Source: Drosophila persimilis
Taxonomy: Eukaryota; Arthropoda; Insecta; Diptera; Drosophilidae
Direction of reading: 5' to 3'
DNA: 64,000 nucleotides
Assembly: GCF_003286085.1 (NCBI RefSeq)
Contig: NW_020825313.1
Coordinates: 2,976,001 to 3,040,000, forward strand
Under the pieces are notes generated by a model. It had not been told where the DNA came from. It made no database searches and was given only the letters and a program-made list of their open reading frames with translations. Shown one piece after another: positions 10,310 through 19,312 of the stretch (the first letter of the stretch is position 1; every line of letters begins with the position of its first letter). The position numbers and the translations under genes are program-made.

Positions 10310-13300
10310 ATGACCTCAAAAGCCAACAATATCGTCCTTGAAGAGCTGAAGAAAAAGCGCAGTTGCCGTGTCAAAGGCATTCGTTTATTAGCGGACCGTT
10401 TAGAAGCGGGGGATATTCCGCTGGTATTGACGGAGCTCGAGTGCAGACTCGAAACGCTGATGCGTAGCATTGACACGGCACGCGAACTTCAAGAGAAGAT
10501 TGAAGATATAGACATTGACGATGAATTTGGAGTCGAGTTGGAAGAACTCTCAATTGTCACAAAGGCAAAATTAATGTCTCTCATTTGCGCATTAAAGACA
10601 GCTGATGAGACAATACAGGCAGTACCAGCTTATGGTGGCCCAACTCGTGCTCGCCTTCCGAAGTTAGCTCTGCCGCAGTTCAGCGGCAACTTTTCGGACT
10701 TTAAAAACTTCATAGGTTTATTTGAGACTCTAGTTCATAATGACCAAAGCATTCCAATTATCGAAAAGTTCAACCATTTGCTTTCGTGTCTCTCCGGTGA
10801 AGCGTTGGGAACAGTTAGGGCTTTCCAAGTAACCGAGACCAACTACGAGAAAGCAATGGCTAGCTTAAAACGGGTCTACGATAATGATTGTCTGATCTTT
10901 AAAAATCACATTGATGCTCTATTTAATCTTCCCAAAATGACCCAGCAATCAGCATCGTCCTTAAGGAACCTTATCGATACCGCCTCATCCATATATGGTT
11001 CGTTGTTGTCGATAGGCGATGATAAAAAGATCTCGAATGCGATGATTATTCATCTCGTCTTGAGCAGAGTCGATCCGGTGACCAAAGAGAAATGGGAAGA
11101 ACAGCTCGATTATGACAAACTGCCACTTTGGACGGACTGTGAAAGGTTGCTTAATCGCAGACATCAGCATCTTTCGGCCGAAAATTCGGACAAACCAAAG
11201 CAGGAGCAGAAAGCTGTGCCAAGCAAGCAGCATAATCGGAGCTCATTCGCGTGTTCCACCGCGAATACTAAAAATCAACAATGCAGCTACTGCAATGCGA
11301 AAGGCCATTTGTTGACAGAGTGCAGTCCATTTGGTCGGCTAGCAGTAATGCAAAGGTTCGAATTCGCAAAAACTGCATCCTTGTGCATCAATTGTCTGCA
11401 GCCAGGCCACTCTGTAGTACGATGCAAAGCTAAGAAGTGTCGAGTGTGTGGCTGCTCACACCATACCTTATTGCATAGGTACACAGTGGCGAATAAAAGT
11501 CTAGCGTTACCATCACCCCCAGAGAATTCTTCTCCTCCTCCCAATCAGAATCAACCTTCCACTTCGCATGCTCTCCATGCGACAGCTATGGATAGAGTTA
11601 TTCTGGCTACGTCGATCGTAAGCGTCCGAACAAATAATGGTGAACATGTTTTGGCCCGAGCTCTGCTTGACTCGGGGTCTCAAACCAATTTTATAACTGA
11701 GGACTTAGCACAGCGCTTACAGATCCGTAGGGAGGAGTCGTGTATCAACTTGCTTGGTATTGGTGAATCCAATTCACAAGTCAAGAAAAAGATACACACG
11801 GTGGTGAAGTCGCGAATTACTGGTAGTGAGTTTTCGGTTGATTTCTGGATTCTAAGGTCCATTTCGGGGTATCACCCTGATCAGACACTTAACGTGAGTG
11901 ACTGGAAAATCCCGAAGAACTTACCACTTGCAGACCCATATTTCTTCAAGCCACAGAAGATAGATATGTTGATAGGTGCAGAAACATTTTTCGAACTTCT
12001 ATCTGTTGGTCAGATTCGACAAGGTCCTGACTATCCAACTCTGCAGAAAACGCTTCTCGGCTGGATTGTGTCGGGCAGATACACTCCAAAGGTGACTGCC
12101 ACCCAAGAAGCTCGGAATTTTTTGAGTTGTCGAGAAGAGTCAGTGATCCACATCGACAATACATTACAAAAGTTTTGGTCACTGGAAGAATTGCCGTCTT
12201 CTAAAAAGTCTTTATCTCCTGAACACAAGTTATGTGAAGAGCATTATAGAAGGACTACTCAGGTCGTGCCTTCAGGTCGGTTTGAAGTAAGACTGCCGTT
12301 CAAATCAGATCCCAGTATCTTAGGCAACTCCTTTGAAGTGGCTAAACGGCGGTTTTTATCGCTTGAAAAAAGATTGTCTCGTGACCCCGAGTTGCAGAAA
12401 ATGTACTTGGAGTTCATGGAAGAGTACCTCTCCTTGGGTCACATGTCTACCACAGACAACACAATCCCCAAAACTCCACATTATTTCATTCCACATCAGT
12501 GTGTGTTGAGGCCTCAAAGCACGTCGACCAAGCTCCGCGTCGTTTTCGATGCGTCTTGTAAAACGTCCTCTCAGGTGGCCTTGAACGACATATTGATGGT
12601 CGGTCCTACGATACAGGATGAGCTGTATTCGACATTGCTCCGATTCAGACTACACAGGTACGCCTTGACAGCCGATGTTAAGAAGATGTATCGCCAAGTC
12701 TGGGTCGCTGATGCGGATAGACAATTCCAGCTCATAGTGTGGAGAAGAGACCCGTCTGAGTCCTTGAGAATATACCAGCTCAACACCGTAACATATGGGA
12801 CTGGACCAGCCCCATTTTTGGCAATTCGGTGTTTGAAGAGGTTGAGTGAGTCTGCAAAACTCTCATTCCCTAAAGCTGCTGAAGTTATCGACTCCGACTT
12901 CTATGTCGATGACATGTTGACTGGTGCTGGTTGCGTAGAGGAGTTAAAGACAATTAAGTCTGATGTGGCTCAGGTTCTTCAAACCGCTGGGTTTGAATTG
13001 ACTAAATGGTTTTCGAACTCACCTGAGGTCACCGCATCCGAGAGCACAGTTAAACCGATAACGATCTCGGACTCAGAGTCAACTAAGGCGTTAGGAATAT
13101 CGTGGCTGCCACACGAAGACGTCTTTAAGTTCCAAATTGACACGTCAGTTATGGGTCTCCGAGCGACAAAACGGAACATCTTATCGGTGACATCAAAGCT
13201 GTTTGACCCCCTTGGCTTGTTAAGTCCTTTAGTAATTAAGGGAAAGATCCTACTGCAGGAGCTTTGGCTCAACAAGCTAGATTGGGATGAGTCAATTCCA

Positions 13301-15457
13301 ATGAACTTGGAAACAGCATGGAACTTATTAAAAGAATCCTTGGGTCAGTTGGAGAAGATTACCATACCTCGATTTGTGCATACTGATCCCATGTCACCGA
13401 TTCAAGTACATGCCTTTGCCGACGCATCCATGAGAGCTTATGGAGCCTGCGTCTATATCCGTAGACAGACTGCAGAAGGTTTCAAGGTCTCCTTGTTGAC
13501 TGCAAAGTCGAAAGTAGCGCCACTCAAGACGAAAACGCTTCCAAGGCTTGAGTTATGTGCCGCTCACCTTCTAGCAGACCTTTGTCACCGAATCAAATCC
13601 CTGCTCAAGGTTCCAATTGATAAAATGATATTCTGGTCAGATTCAGAAGTTACTCTTCATTGGATCAGATCCCACCCTTCGTCGTTGTCGACATTCGTTG
13701 CGAACCGAGTAGCGGAGATTCAAGAGTGGTCAAGTGAAGCTACGTGGCGGCATGTGCCAACAAAACAGAACCCAGCAGACATAGTTTCGAGAGGTTGTGA
13801 CGTAGAGGAAATCGTGCAGTCGATCTGGTTTGGAGGACCAGAGTTCTTAAAGTTTGAAGAAGAGAGCTGGCCCAGAAATCCACACTTCGAGCTTTCCGAA
13901 GAAGAGATACAGATGGAAAGTCGGAAGAAATCGGTCGGAATGACCAAGCCAAATTACTTAGTGGATGTAATCGAGGGATACTCGTCACACCTCAAACTGC
14001 TAAGAGTGTTCGTTTTCGTGTTCCGCTTCATCCGAAAATGCAAAGACAAAAGTCTCAACTTTGGAAAAATTCCGTCATCCGTAGAATACGACGAGGCGTT
14101 TCTAAAAATAGTCGAAATAACACAGAAAAATGAGTCTCAAGAAGATATTGAGAGGGTTCGTAAAGGCACCAAGTTAGGCCCCAGTCTTCAGCGCTTGAAT
14201 CCCTTCATCCATGAAGAGGCTGGGACATGGTGCTCTTTTTCGTTGTTGCGAGTTGGGGGGCGACTAGTTAACGCTCCTATGTCATATAATGCCAAGTTTC
14301 CTTTGTTATTGACAAAACGCTCGCAGTTTGTGAGGACATACGTTCGCTATCTGCATCAAACGAATTTTCATGCCGGCCCACGAGCACTCGTGAGTATCCT
14401 TAGACAGCGCATTTGGATAGTGAATGCTCAGGCGGTCTGCAGGGCGACAGTTAGGTCGTGTATTCGTTGCTTTAAATGCAAGCCGCTACTCCAGACCCAA
14501 ATGATGGGCAACTTACCCGCAGACCGGCTCCGTGCTCTCCGCCCATTTTCAGTATGTGGCGTTGATTTTTGTGGCCCAGTCTATACGACTCTGAAAATTC
14601 GTGGAAGGCCCCCTTATAAGTCCTACATAGCGTTATTTGTCTGTTTTGCGTCCAAGGCGGTTCATTTAGAAATTGTTTCCGATTTGACGACTAATTCCTT
14701 CTTGTTGGCATTCCAAAGGTTCGTCGGTCGTCGAGGATGTCCGCAACGCGTGAACTGCGACAACGTGACAAATTTCGTCGGAGCAAGTCGCCACTTCAGC
14801 GAACTGCGGAGGAAGATGGAGGCGGAAGCGGACGCGATACGCGAATTTGCGTCAAGAAGCGGGTGCGAGTTTGCCTTCATACCGCCTCGAGCACCGCACA
14901 TGGGCGGACTTTGGGAGGCCGGTGTGAAGTCTGCCAAGGGCCTACTCCTACGCGCCATCGGAAGCGCTCTCCTCACCGCAGAGGAGCTGGAGACCGTGCT
15001 GGTCGGGATCGAGGCAGTGCTCAACTCGCGCCCGCTAGGACCCCTAAGCCCAGACCCAAGCGACGGAGACGCGCTGACTCCCGGGCACCTGCTGACAGGC
15101 GGGCCGCTCATCGCACCCCCAGCACCCAGGACCCCGGACCAGGAGGGTCTGAGCTGCTTAAAGCGATGGCGGCTTGTCTCGTCAGCCAGGCAAATGTTCT
15201 GGCAGCGATGGTCCCGGGAGTATGTGCTGGGATTACAAATCAGATGCAAGTGGCACCAGGAGGAGCCAAACATAAAGGAAGGCGACCTAGTAATCGTCGC
15301 CGAGGACAACCTGCCCCCTCAACAGTGGCTCCTAGGAAGGGTGGTCGGCACAACCGCCGGGCAGGACGGAAGGGTCAGAGTGGTCGAGCTAAGGACGAGC
15401 AGCGGAGCCACGTTCAGGAGGCCGATACACAAATTGGCGCTTCTGCCAATGGTTTGA
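10310..15457 (+). CDS. BEL/Pao Gag-Pol polyprotein, 1715 aa, intact
   Basis: I chose ATG 10310 (MTSKANN) because the upstream in-frame codon is TTG. Domains: Gag (1 to about 400) with the LALPQFSG core and three zinc knuckles (CSYCNAKGH at 325, CINCLQPGH at 359, CRVCGC...HH near 376). Retropepsin DSGS at 454. RT with FDASCKTSS near 746 and YVDD at 865-868. RNase H with FADAS (D1038) and WSDSE (D1111). Integrase zinc finger near 1350-1395 and catalytic D1419, D1484, E1536. It ends in a GDLVIV...RRPIHKLALLP C-terminus typical of BEL integrases. No stops or frameshifts. Its product would assemble virus-like particles, copy RNA to DNA and integrate it. No envelope gene follows. Confidence 0.95.
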   Translation: MTSKANNIVLEELKKKRSCRVKGIRLLADRLEAGDIPLVLTELECRLETLMRSIDTARELQEKIEDIDIDDEFGVELEELSIVTKAKLMSLICALKTADETIQAVPAYGGPTRARLPKLALPQFSGNFSDFKNFIGLFETLVHNDQSIPIIEKFNHLLSCLSGEALGTVRAFQVTETNYEKAMASLKRVYDNDCLIFKNHIDALFNLPKMTQQSASSLRNLIDTASSIYGSLLSIGDDKKISNAMIIHLVLSRVDPVTKEKWEEQLDYDKLPLWTDCERLLNRRHQHLSAENSDKPKQEQKAVPSKQHNRSSFACSTANTKNQQCSYCNAKGHLLTECSPFGRLAVMQRFEFAKTASLCINCLQPGHSVVRCKAKKCRVCGCSHHTLLHRYTVANKSLALPSPPENSSPPPNQNQPSTSHALHATAMDRVILATSIVSVRTNNGEHVLARALLDSGSQTNFITEDLAQRLQIRREESCINLLGIGESNSQVKKKIHTVVKSRITGSEFSVDFWILRSISGYHPDQTLNVSDWKIPKNLPLADPYFFKPQKIDMLIGAETFFELLSVGQIRQGPDYPTLQKTLLGWIVSGRYTPKVTATQEARNFLSCREESVIHIDNTLQKFWSLEELPSSKKSLSPEHKLCEEHYRRTTQVVPSGRFEVRLPFKSDPSILGNSFEVAKRRFLSLEKRLSRDPELQKMYLEFMEEYLSLGHMSTTDNTIPKTPHYFIPHQCVLRPQSTSTKLRVVFDASCKTSSQVALNDILMVGPTIQDELYSTLLRFRLHRYALTADVKKMYRQVWVADADRQFQLIVWRRDPSESLRIYQLNTVTYGTGPAPFLAIRCLKRLSESAKLSFPKAAEVIDSDFYVDDMLTGAGCVEELKTIKSDVAQVLQTAGFELTKWFSNSPEVTASESTVKPITISDSESTKALGISWLPHEDVFKFQIDTSVMGLRATKRNILSVTSKLFDPLGLLSPLVIKGKILLQELWLNKLDWDESIPMNLETAWNLLKESLGQLEKITIPRFVHTDPMSPIQVHAFADASMRAYGACVYIRRQTAEGFKVSLLTAKSKVAPLKTKTLPRLELCAAHLLADLCHRIKSLLKVPIDKMIFWSDSEVTLHWIRSHPSSLSTFVANRVAEIQEWSSEATWRHVPTKQNPADIVSRGCDVEEIVQSIWFGGPEFLKFEEESWPRNPHFELSEEEIQMESRKKSVGMTKPNYLVDVIEGYSSHLKLLRVFVFVFRFIRKCKDKSLNFGKIPSSVEYDEAFLKIVEITQKNESQEDIERVRKGTKLGPSLQRLNPFIHEEAGTWCSFSLLRVGGRLVNAPMSYNAKFPLLLTKRSQFVRTYVRYLHQTNFHAGPRALVSILRQRIWIVNAQAVCRATVRSCIRCFKCKPLLQTQMMGNLPADRLRALRPFSVCGVDFCGPVYTTLKIRGRPPYKSYIALFVCFASKAVHLEIVSDLTTNSFLLAFQRFVGRRGCPQRVNCDNVTNFVGASRHFSELRRKMEAEADAIREFASRSGCEFAFIPPRAPHMGGLWEAGVKSAKGLLLRAIGSALLTAEELETVLVGIEAVLNSRPLGPLSPDPSDGDALTPGHLLTGGPLIAPPAPRTPDQEGLSCLKRWRLVSSARQMFWQRWSREYVLGLQIRCKWHQEEPNIKEGDLVIVAEDNLPPQQWLLGRVVGTTAGQDGRVRVVELRTSSGATFRRPIHKLALLPMV

Positions 15458-15484
15458 AGCCTTCCAGGCCTTCAACGGGGCCGG

Positions 15485-15791
15485 TGTAGCGTCATTTGAA
15501 TATTAATAATTGTTATTAGGATAGTATTTCATGAAGTCTAGTGTAAGTAAGGCTAGGGCAAAGCGGGAGCGCAATAAAAGCTCGTTCTCTCGCTCTTGGC
15601 GAATTCGCCCCGCTTTGCCACCGTAGGTAAGGTAGGCTTAGAAGAAATTGTTGGAATATATTGAAAAGAAGTCGAGAAAAACCCTTGAAATCGAACGCAC
15701 GCACCCCTTTTCTTTCGTCGTATTAAATAAAAAATTGCAGTCACCCAAGAACTTTCGGTTTTGTATTTAGAAAAACTATTCTAAAATTTCA
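15485..15791 (+). repeat. 3' LTR of BEL-1
   Basis: 307 bp, starting TGTAGCG 27 bp after the Gag-Pol stop and ending TTTCA. It is followed by the CCCAC target duplication, after which LOA-B coding sequence resumes. Confidence 0.95.
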
Positions 15792-15796
15792 CCCAC

Positions 15797-18018
15797 TTTC
15801 CCGGCTGCGTTGAAAACAGACCACACTGCATCGCGGCTCCTTCCGTTGCCTCAAGTCATATCATGAACCTGCTTAGCCAGGAGAACATTTCCTGGGCAAT
15901 CAAAAGCTTCAAACCATACAAGTCTGCGGGACCAGATGGCATCATCCCTGCCCAACTGATTCACGCTGGACTTAAAGCCACTTTGTACTTCCTAGTGAAA
16001 ATCACCAGTTCCGTTTTAGACGGGTTGACGCTTAGACCGCATTTGTCTGCCCATTTCGACATTTTCGTGAGAGTACTTGTCATGCACTCACACAACGTCT
16101 GCGGAAATTTTCCGGAGAATGCTATGGCAACATCGTCCGCGTCCGCGTCCGCGACCTCTATCTCCCGCAGCAGTTCGTTCACTGCCACGTTCCATAGGAG
16201 GGGCGAGAGGACTCCGCCCTGCGGGGTGCCTCTACTGACAAATCTGGTGGACGTTGACGTCCCCAGTGATGCCTCAACCGTCCTCCGTTGTAGCATCTGA
16301 TCGATCAGGCTCACTGTCCGGAAGTCAACTCCCAGAACCGTCAGTGCGCCCGTGATGGCGGTCGGAAGGATGTTGTTAAAAGCGCCTTCTATGTCGAGGA
16401 AGGGTACGAGGGTGTACTCCGTAAGGTTAAGGGACGCTTTGATGGTCGATGTGATCGAGTGTAGAGCCGTTTTGGTGGATCTTCCGTTCCGATAGGCATG
16501 CTGGGAGTCTGAGGGTAGACTGGACGGAATAGACGCTGTGAGATGCAGCCCCAGGAGCCGTTCCATCGCTTTTAGAAGAAAAGACGACAGACTAATGGGC
16601 CTAAAATCTTTTGGGGCAGTGTGCGAGGGCTTGCCTGCCTTGCGTATGAATACGACTTTGGACTGAACGTGAATCAGTTGGGCAGGGAAAAGGCCGTCTG
16701 GCCCCGCGGACTTGTAAGGCTTAAAACTTCTGATCGCCCAGGAAATGTTCTCCTGGCTTAGCAGGCTCAGGAGGGCATTTGAGACGACAGAAGGAGGCGC
16801 GAAGTAGTTGGGTCTGTTTTCATCGCAGCCAGGGAAGTGAGTATTTAGGAGAAGATTTTGCGATTCATCGCTGGACGTAGTCCACGACTGGTCGGTGTTC
16901 TACATGCTACAATGCAGGACGGTTGAGGCATCACTGGGGACGTCAACGTTCACCAGATTTGTCAGTAGAGGCACCCCGCAGGACGGAGTCCTCTCGCCCC
17001 TCCTATGGAACGTGGCAGTGAACGAACTGCTGCGGGAGATAGAGGGGGGTGGCTGCCGCGTGGTGGCGTATACGGAAGATGTTGCTATAGCATGCTATAC
17101 CATGGCGGTCTACGCACTACTCCAGGGGAAGCCCTGGATACTGTGCTGGACCTCCTCCCCATAGATCTCATGAGAAAGAAGGTGGCAACACTTTCCGCAC
17201 TCAGAATGAGAGAAGCCAGACTGTGGAAAGCGTCCGCGGTTGGGCACTCGGGAATCCTGACGAGACTCCCGCAATTACCAGAGAGGACAGATTATTGTAT
17301 CCCTAGTGATCACCTCTCGACGCCTTTCCAGGTATCAATCCAACCTAGGGAGGACTGGGAGATGGGCGAACCAGGACCCGCAAATGCAGTACACTTCTAC
17401 ACTGATGGCTCAAAGCTAGACGGGCGCGTGGGAGGCGGAGTCTACTGCAGCGAGCTGAACATCAGTCATTGCTTCAGGCTCCCGGATCACTGCAGTGTGT
17501 TCCAAGCGGAGGTAGTAGCCATCAAGGAGGCCATTTCCATCGTCTCCAAACTACTTCTAGACACGCACTTAGTGTGCGTTTTCTCGGACAGCCAAGCAGC
17601 TATTAAAGCTCTAGGCTCAATATCGTCGAACTCAGCGACTGTAAATGACTGCCGCAGGTCTCTGCACGAGATCGCAGAGCAGTTAGATCTCTTCCTAATA
17701 TGGGTATCGATCGAAGAAGCGCTCAGCCGAGCTGTATAGACTCAGCAGAGCACAGTGCTCTGCAGTTACTCGAGCCATTACGGGACACTGGCAGATCGGC
17801 ACTCATGCCTCATTCCTCATAATGACTCCTGCAGGAGTTGTCGCGACGAGGAAGAGGAGGAATCGGTCCCCCACTTCTTCTGCCAATGCCCGGCCCTTGG
17901 AAATCGTCGTCTTCGTATTCTCGGGGCCGCTTTCCACACGGACATTTCGGACCTGTCCGAAATCAAACCGGGGACCCTGTCGAGATTCATCCAAGCTTCA
18001 GGATGGGACTGCCCTTAA
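15797..18018 (+). pseudogene. LOA-B ORF2, RT and RNase H, with an inverted block
   Basis: After the BEL insertion the frame resumes with the pre-RT motif (NLLSQENISWAIKSFKPYKSAGPDG, 15863-15960). From about 16000 to 16890 the RT is in the opposite orientation: on the minus strand it reads from SQENISWAI through FRPISL, AYRNGRSTKTAL, FLDIEGAFNN and TPQGGVLSP to NPSKTELV. Sense orientation returns at about 16900 with a second copy of the RTVEASLGTS...GVLSPLLW segment. RNase H follows (FYTDGSKLDGRVGGG near 17394, FQAEV, FSDSQAA), then a cysteine/histidine C-terminus (CRSCRDEEEEE...HFFCQCPAL). Frameshifts are present. Confidence 0.75.
16000..16890 (-). repeat. Inverted RT segment within LOA-B
   Basis: An ~890-bp block encodes LOA RT on the minus strand inside a plus-strand element. 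Sequence coding for RTVEASLGTS through NELLREIE occurs in both orientations (about 16150-16300 minus, 16905-17045 plus), giving an inverted repeat of about 150 bp with a spacer of about 600 bp. Confidence 0.75.
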
Positions 18019-18162
18019 TTTGCAACAGCCTGTTCTCCACGGTTTTTAGGCATTGGGAAGGGTCACACGCCCATGCGGCATCACAACGGACCTTCTACAG
18101 GTCCAAGTGAGCTTGGGAGGGTTTCATCACTCTCCAGGCTACCGCCTGAACCTAACCTAACC
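18019..18162 (+). other. LOA-B 3' UTR
   Basis: Noncoding tail ending CGCCTGAACCTAACCTAACC directly before the target duplication at 18163. The CCTAACC-type end matches the antisense 3' end of LOA-A at 5341. Confidence 0.7.
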
Positions 18163-18174
18163 TAGGGCAGGCCA

Positions 18175-18473
18175 CCACATGGTAGCTCCGTAGGTCTGAC
18201 TATTGCTAGATATATCCATTGGACTATGCTTGGGTTCATGCCCCAGTTTAGGGGCCCCAATTGTAGAGTGCTGTCGTTGCCTTCACTCTATCCTTGACAT
18301 TCAGGTTCCAATTAAGCTTTTTTTCAATTACCAACCCTAAGTATCTGGCACTATCGCTGAAGGAGAGCCTGTTTCCATTTAGTATTGGGGGTTGAGGGGC
18401 GGGACCTTGTATTATTTGTGAATAACACAAGTTCCGTTTTCGAGGAATTTAATCCCAGTCCGCGCGATTCTAA
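18175..18473 (-). pseudogene. LOA-A RT C-terminal region
   Basis: The minus strand encodes the end of RT (GLGLNSSKTELVLFT at about 18405-18460, then ARYLGLVIEKKLNW at about 18300-18350) up to the WWP-like motif, where LOA-B is inserted. The continuation (PALSKRT...) is at 6277 and below. To the right the sequence meets a truncated LTR at about 18474. Confidence 0.75.
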
Positions 18474-18782
18474 ATTAAATTATACGTTTAATCCGGTCCA
18501 GCGGGCTCTAGTTGCGATTTTTTTGACTTCAAATTTTCAGGAAATAGCAGAACAATAAAACAAGTGGTCGACTTCAAAGTATTTATTCGACTGGTCGCAG
18601 CCAGAGATAGCAATAGTAACTTGCTATCCTTGACTCCCCGACTCCAACACAGAGCCGATCTTGCATGCTCAGAGAGCAGTACAAGAGCGCCGCGTTTGAG
18701 AACAAAAGCTTTGCTCACATCCTCGCACACGCCAAGCTATGTAGTTAGTTATGTAGTAGTGTAATTAAGTTCTGCTGCTACA
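18474..18782 (-). repeat. 3' LTR of BEL-2, lacking its last ~25 bp
   Basis: On the minus strand it starts TGTAGCAGCAGAAC right after a GGGGCCGGAATAA tract (compare GGGGCCGG before the BEL-1 3' LTR) and includes AATAAA in CGAATAAATAC. It ends at ...ATAATTTAATTT, where LOA-A begins. The missing U5 end is visible at 23198-23220. Confidence 0.7.
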
Positions 18783-19312
18783 TTATTCCGGCCCCGTTGA
18801 AGACCTCTGGTGCTTCAACCGTCTATTGGCAGTTTTTCCAGTTTGTTTATGGGGCGTTTAATTATGCCTGTGGGTGTTCGCACATCGGCCATGCATACTC
18901 TGTCATCTTCTCCCACGATTGCGGCCACCACTCATGTGGTCCACTTCTGTGGCGGTGTTTTGTCTTAGTGGACGAACACCAGACAGCCAATGTCCAAGTC
19001 TGGCCCTTTGGAGGCCCACTGCTGACGCTCCTGCAGGCTAATCAGACTACCTTGGACCAGCCCTGCCAAAACTGATGCTTCCCCTGCTGCATCTGTCGTC
19101 TTGATCTGATTCGGGCGGCAGCGAAAGAAGCGGCTGCTCGATCAGCAGGTGCCCTGGCGTTAGTGCTTCTCCCGATGAACCTTTCGAAAAAACAGATACA
19201 AAACTATCTGAGGATAAATCTGCAACAAGCTCCAGATGAACAGCTTTTGATAAAAAAAAAGACGAAGACGGCTACATATGTCTTAATAGGGGGCCTGTCT
19301 CTTGCGTGACAC

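Larger units (their letters stand above)
8919..15791 (+). mobile_element. Intact BEL/Pao LTR retrotransposon (BEL-1)
   Basis: 6.87 kb. It has 307-bp LTRs beginning TGTAGCG and ending TTTCA, flanked by the 5-bp target duplication CCCAC (8914-8918 and 15792-15796). A primer-site region directly follows the 5' LTR, a single uninterrupted Gag-Pol frame follows, and only 27 bp separate the stop from the 3' LTR. The LTRs differ at one position by eye (about 8983 T versus 15549 A). That marks it as by far the youngest LTR element here. Confidence 0.95.
6290..18162 (+). mobile_element. LOA-B, LOA-clade non-LTR retrotransposon (interrupted)
   Basis: A nearly full-length plus-strand LOA-clade element (bilbo/TRIM-like; species assignment not tested). 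It is flanked by a perfect 12-bp target-site duplication TAGGGCAGGCCA (6278-6289 and 18163-18174) and ends in CCTAACCTAACC. Removing the BEL insertion (8919-15791 plus one 5-bp duplication) leaves about 5.0 kb. Order: GC-rich 5' UTR, ORF1, ORF2 with endonuclease, RT (rearranged), RNase H, 3' UTR. It sits inside LOA-A, in opposite orientation. Confidence 0.85.

Noticed and set aside
15458..15484. Envelope gene after BEL-1 Gag-Pol
   Set aside because: Only 27 bp separate the stop codon from the 3' LTR.
14662..15489. Long frames on both strands over the BEL-1 integrase region (215 aa minus, 250 aa plus frame 2)
   Set aside because: GC-rich codon usage in integrase leaves alternative frames open. 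They have no domain and sit fully inside the Gag-Pol frame with intact D-D-E residues.
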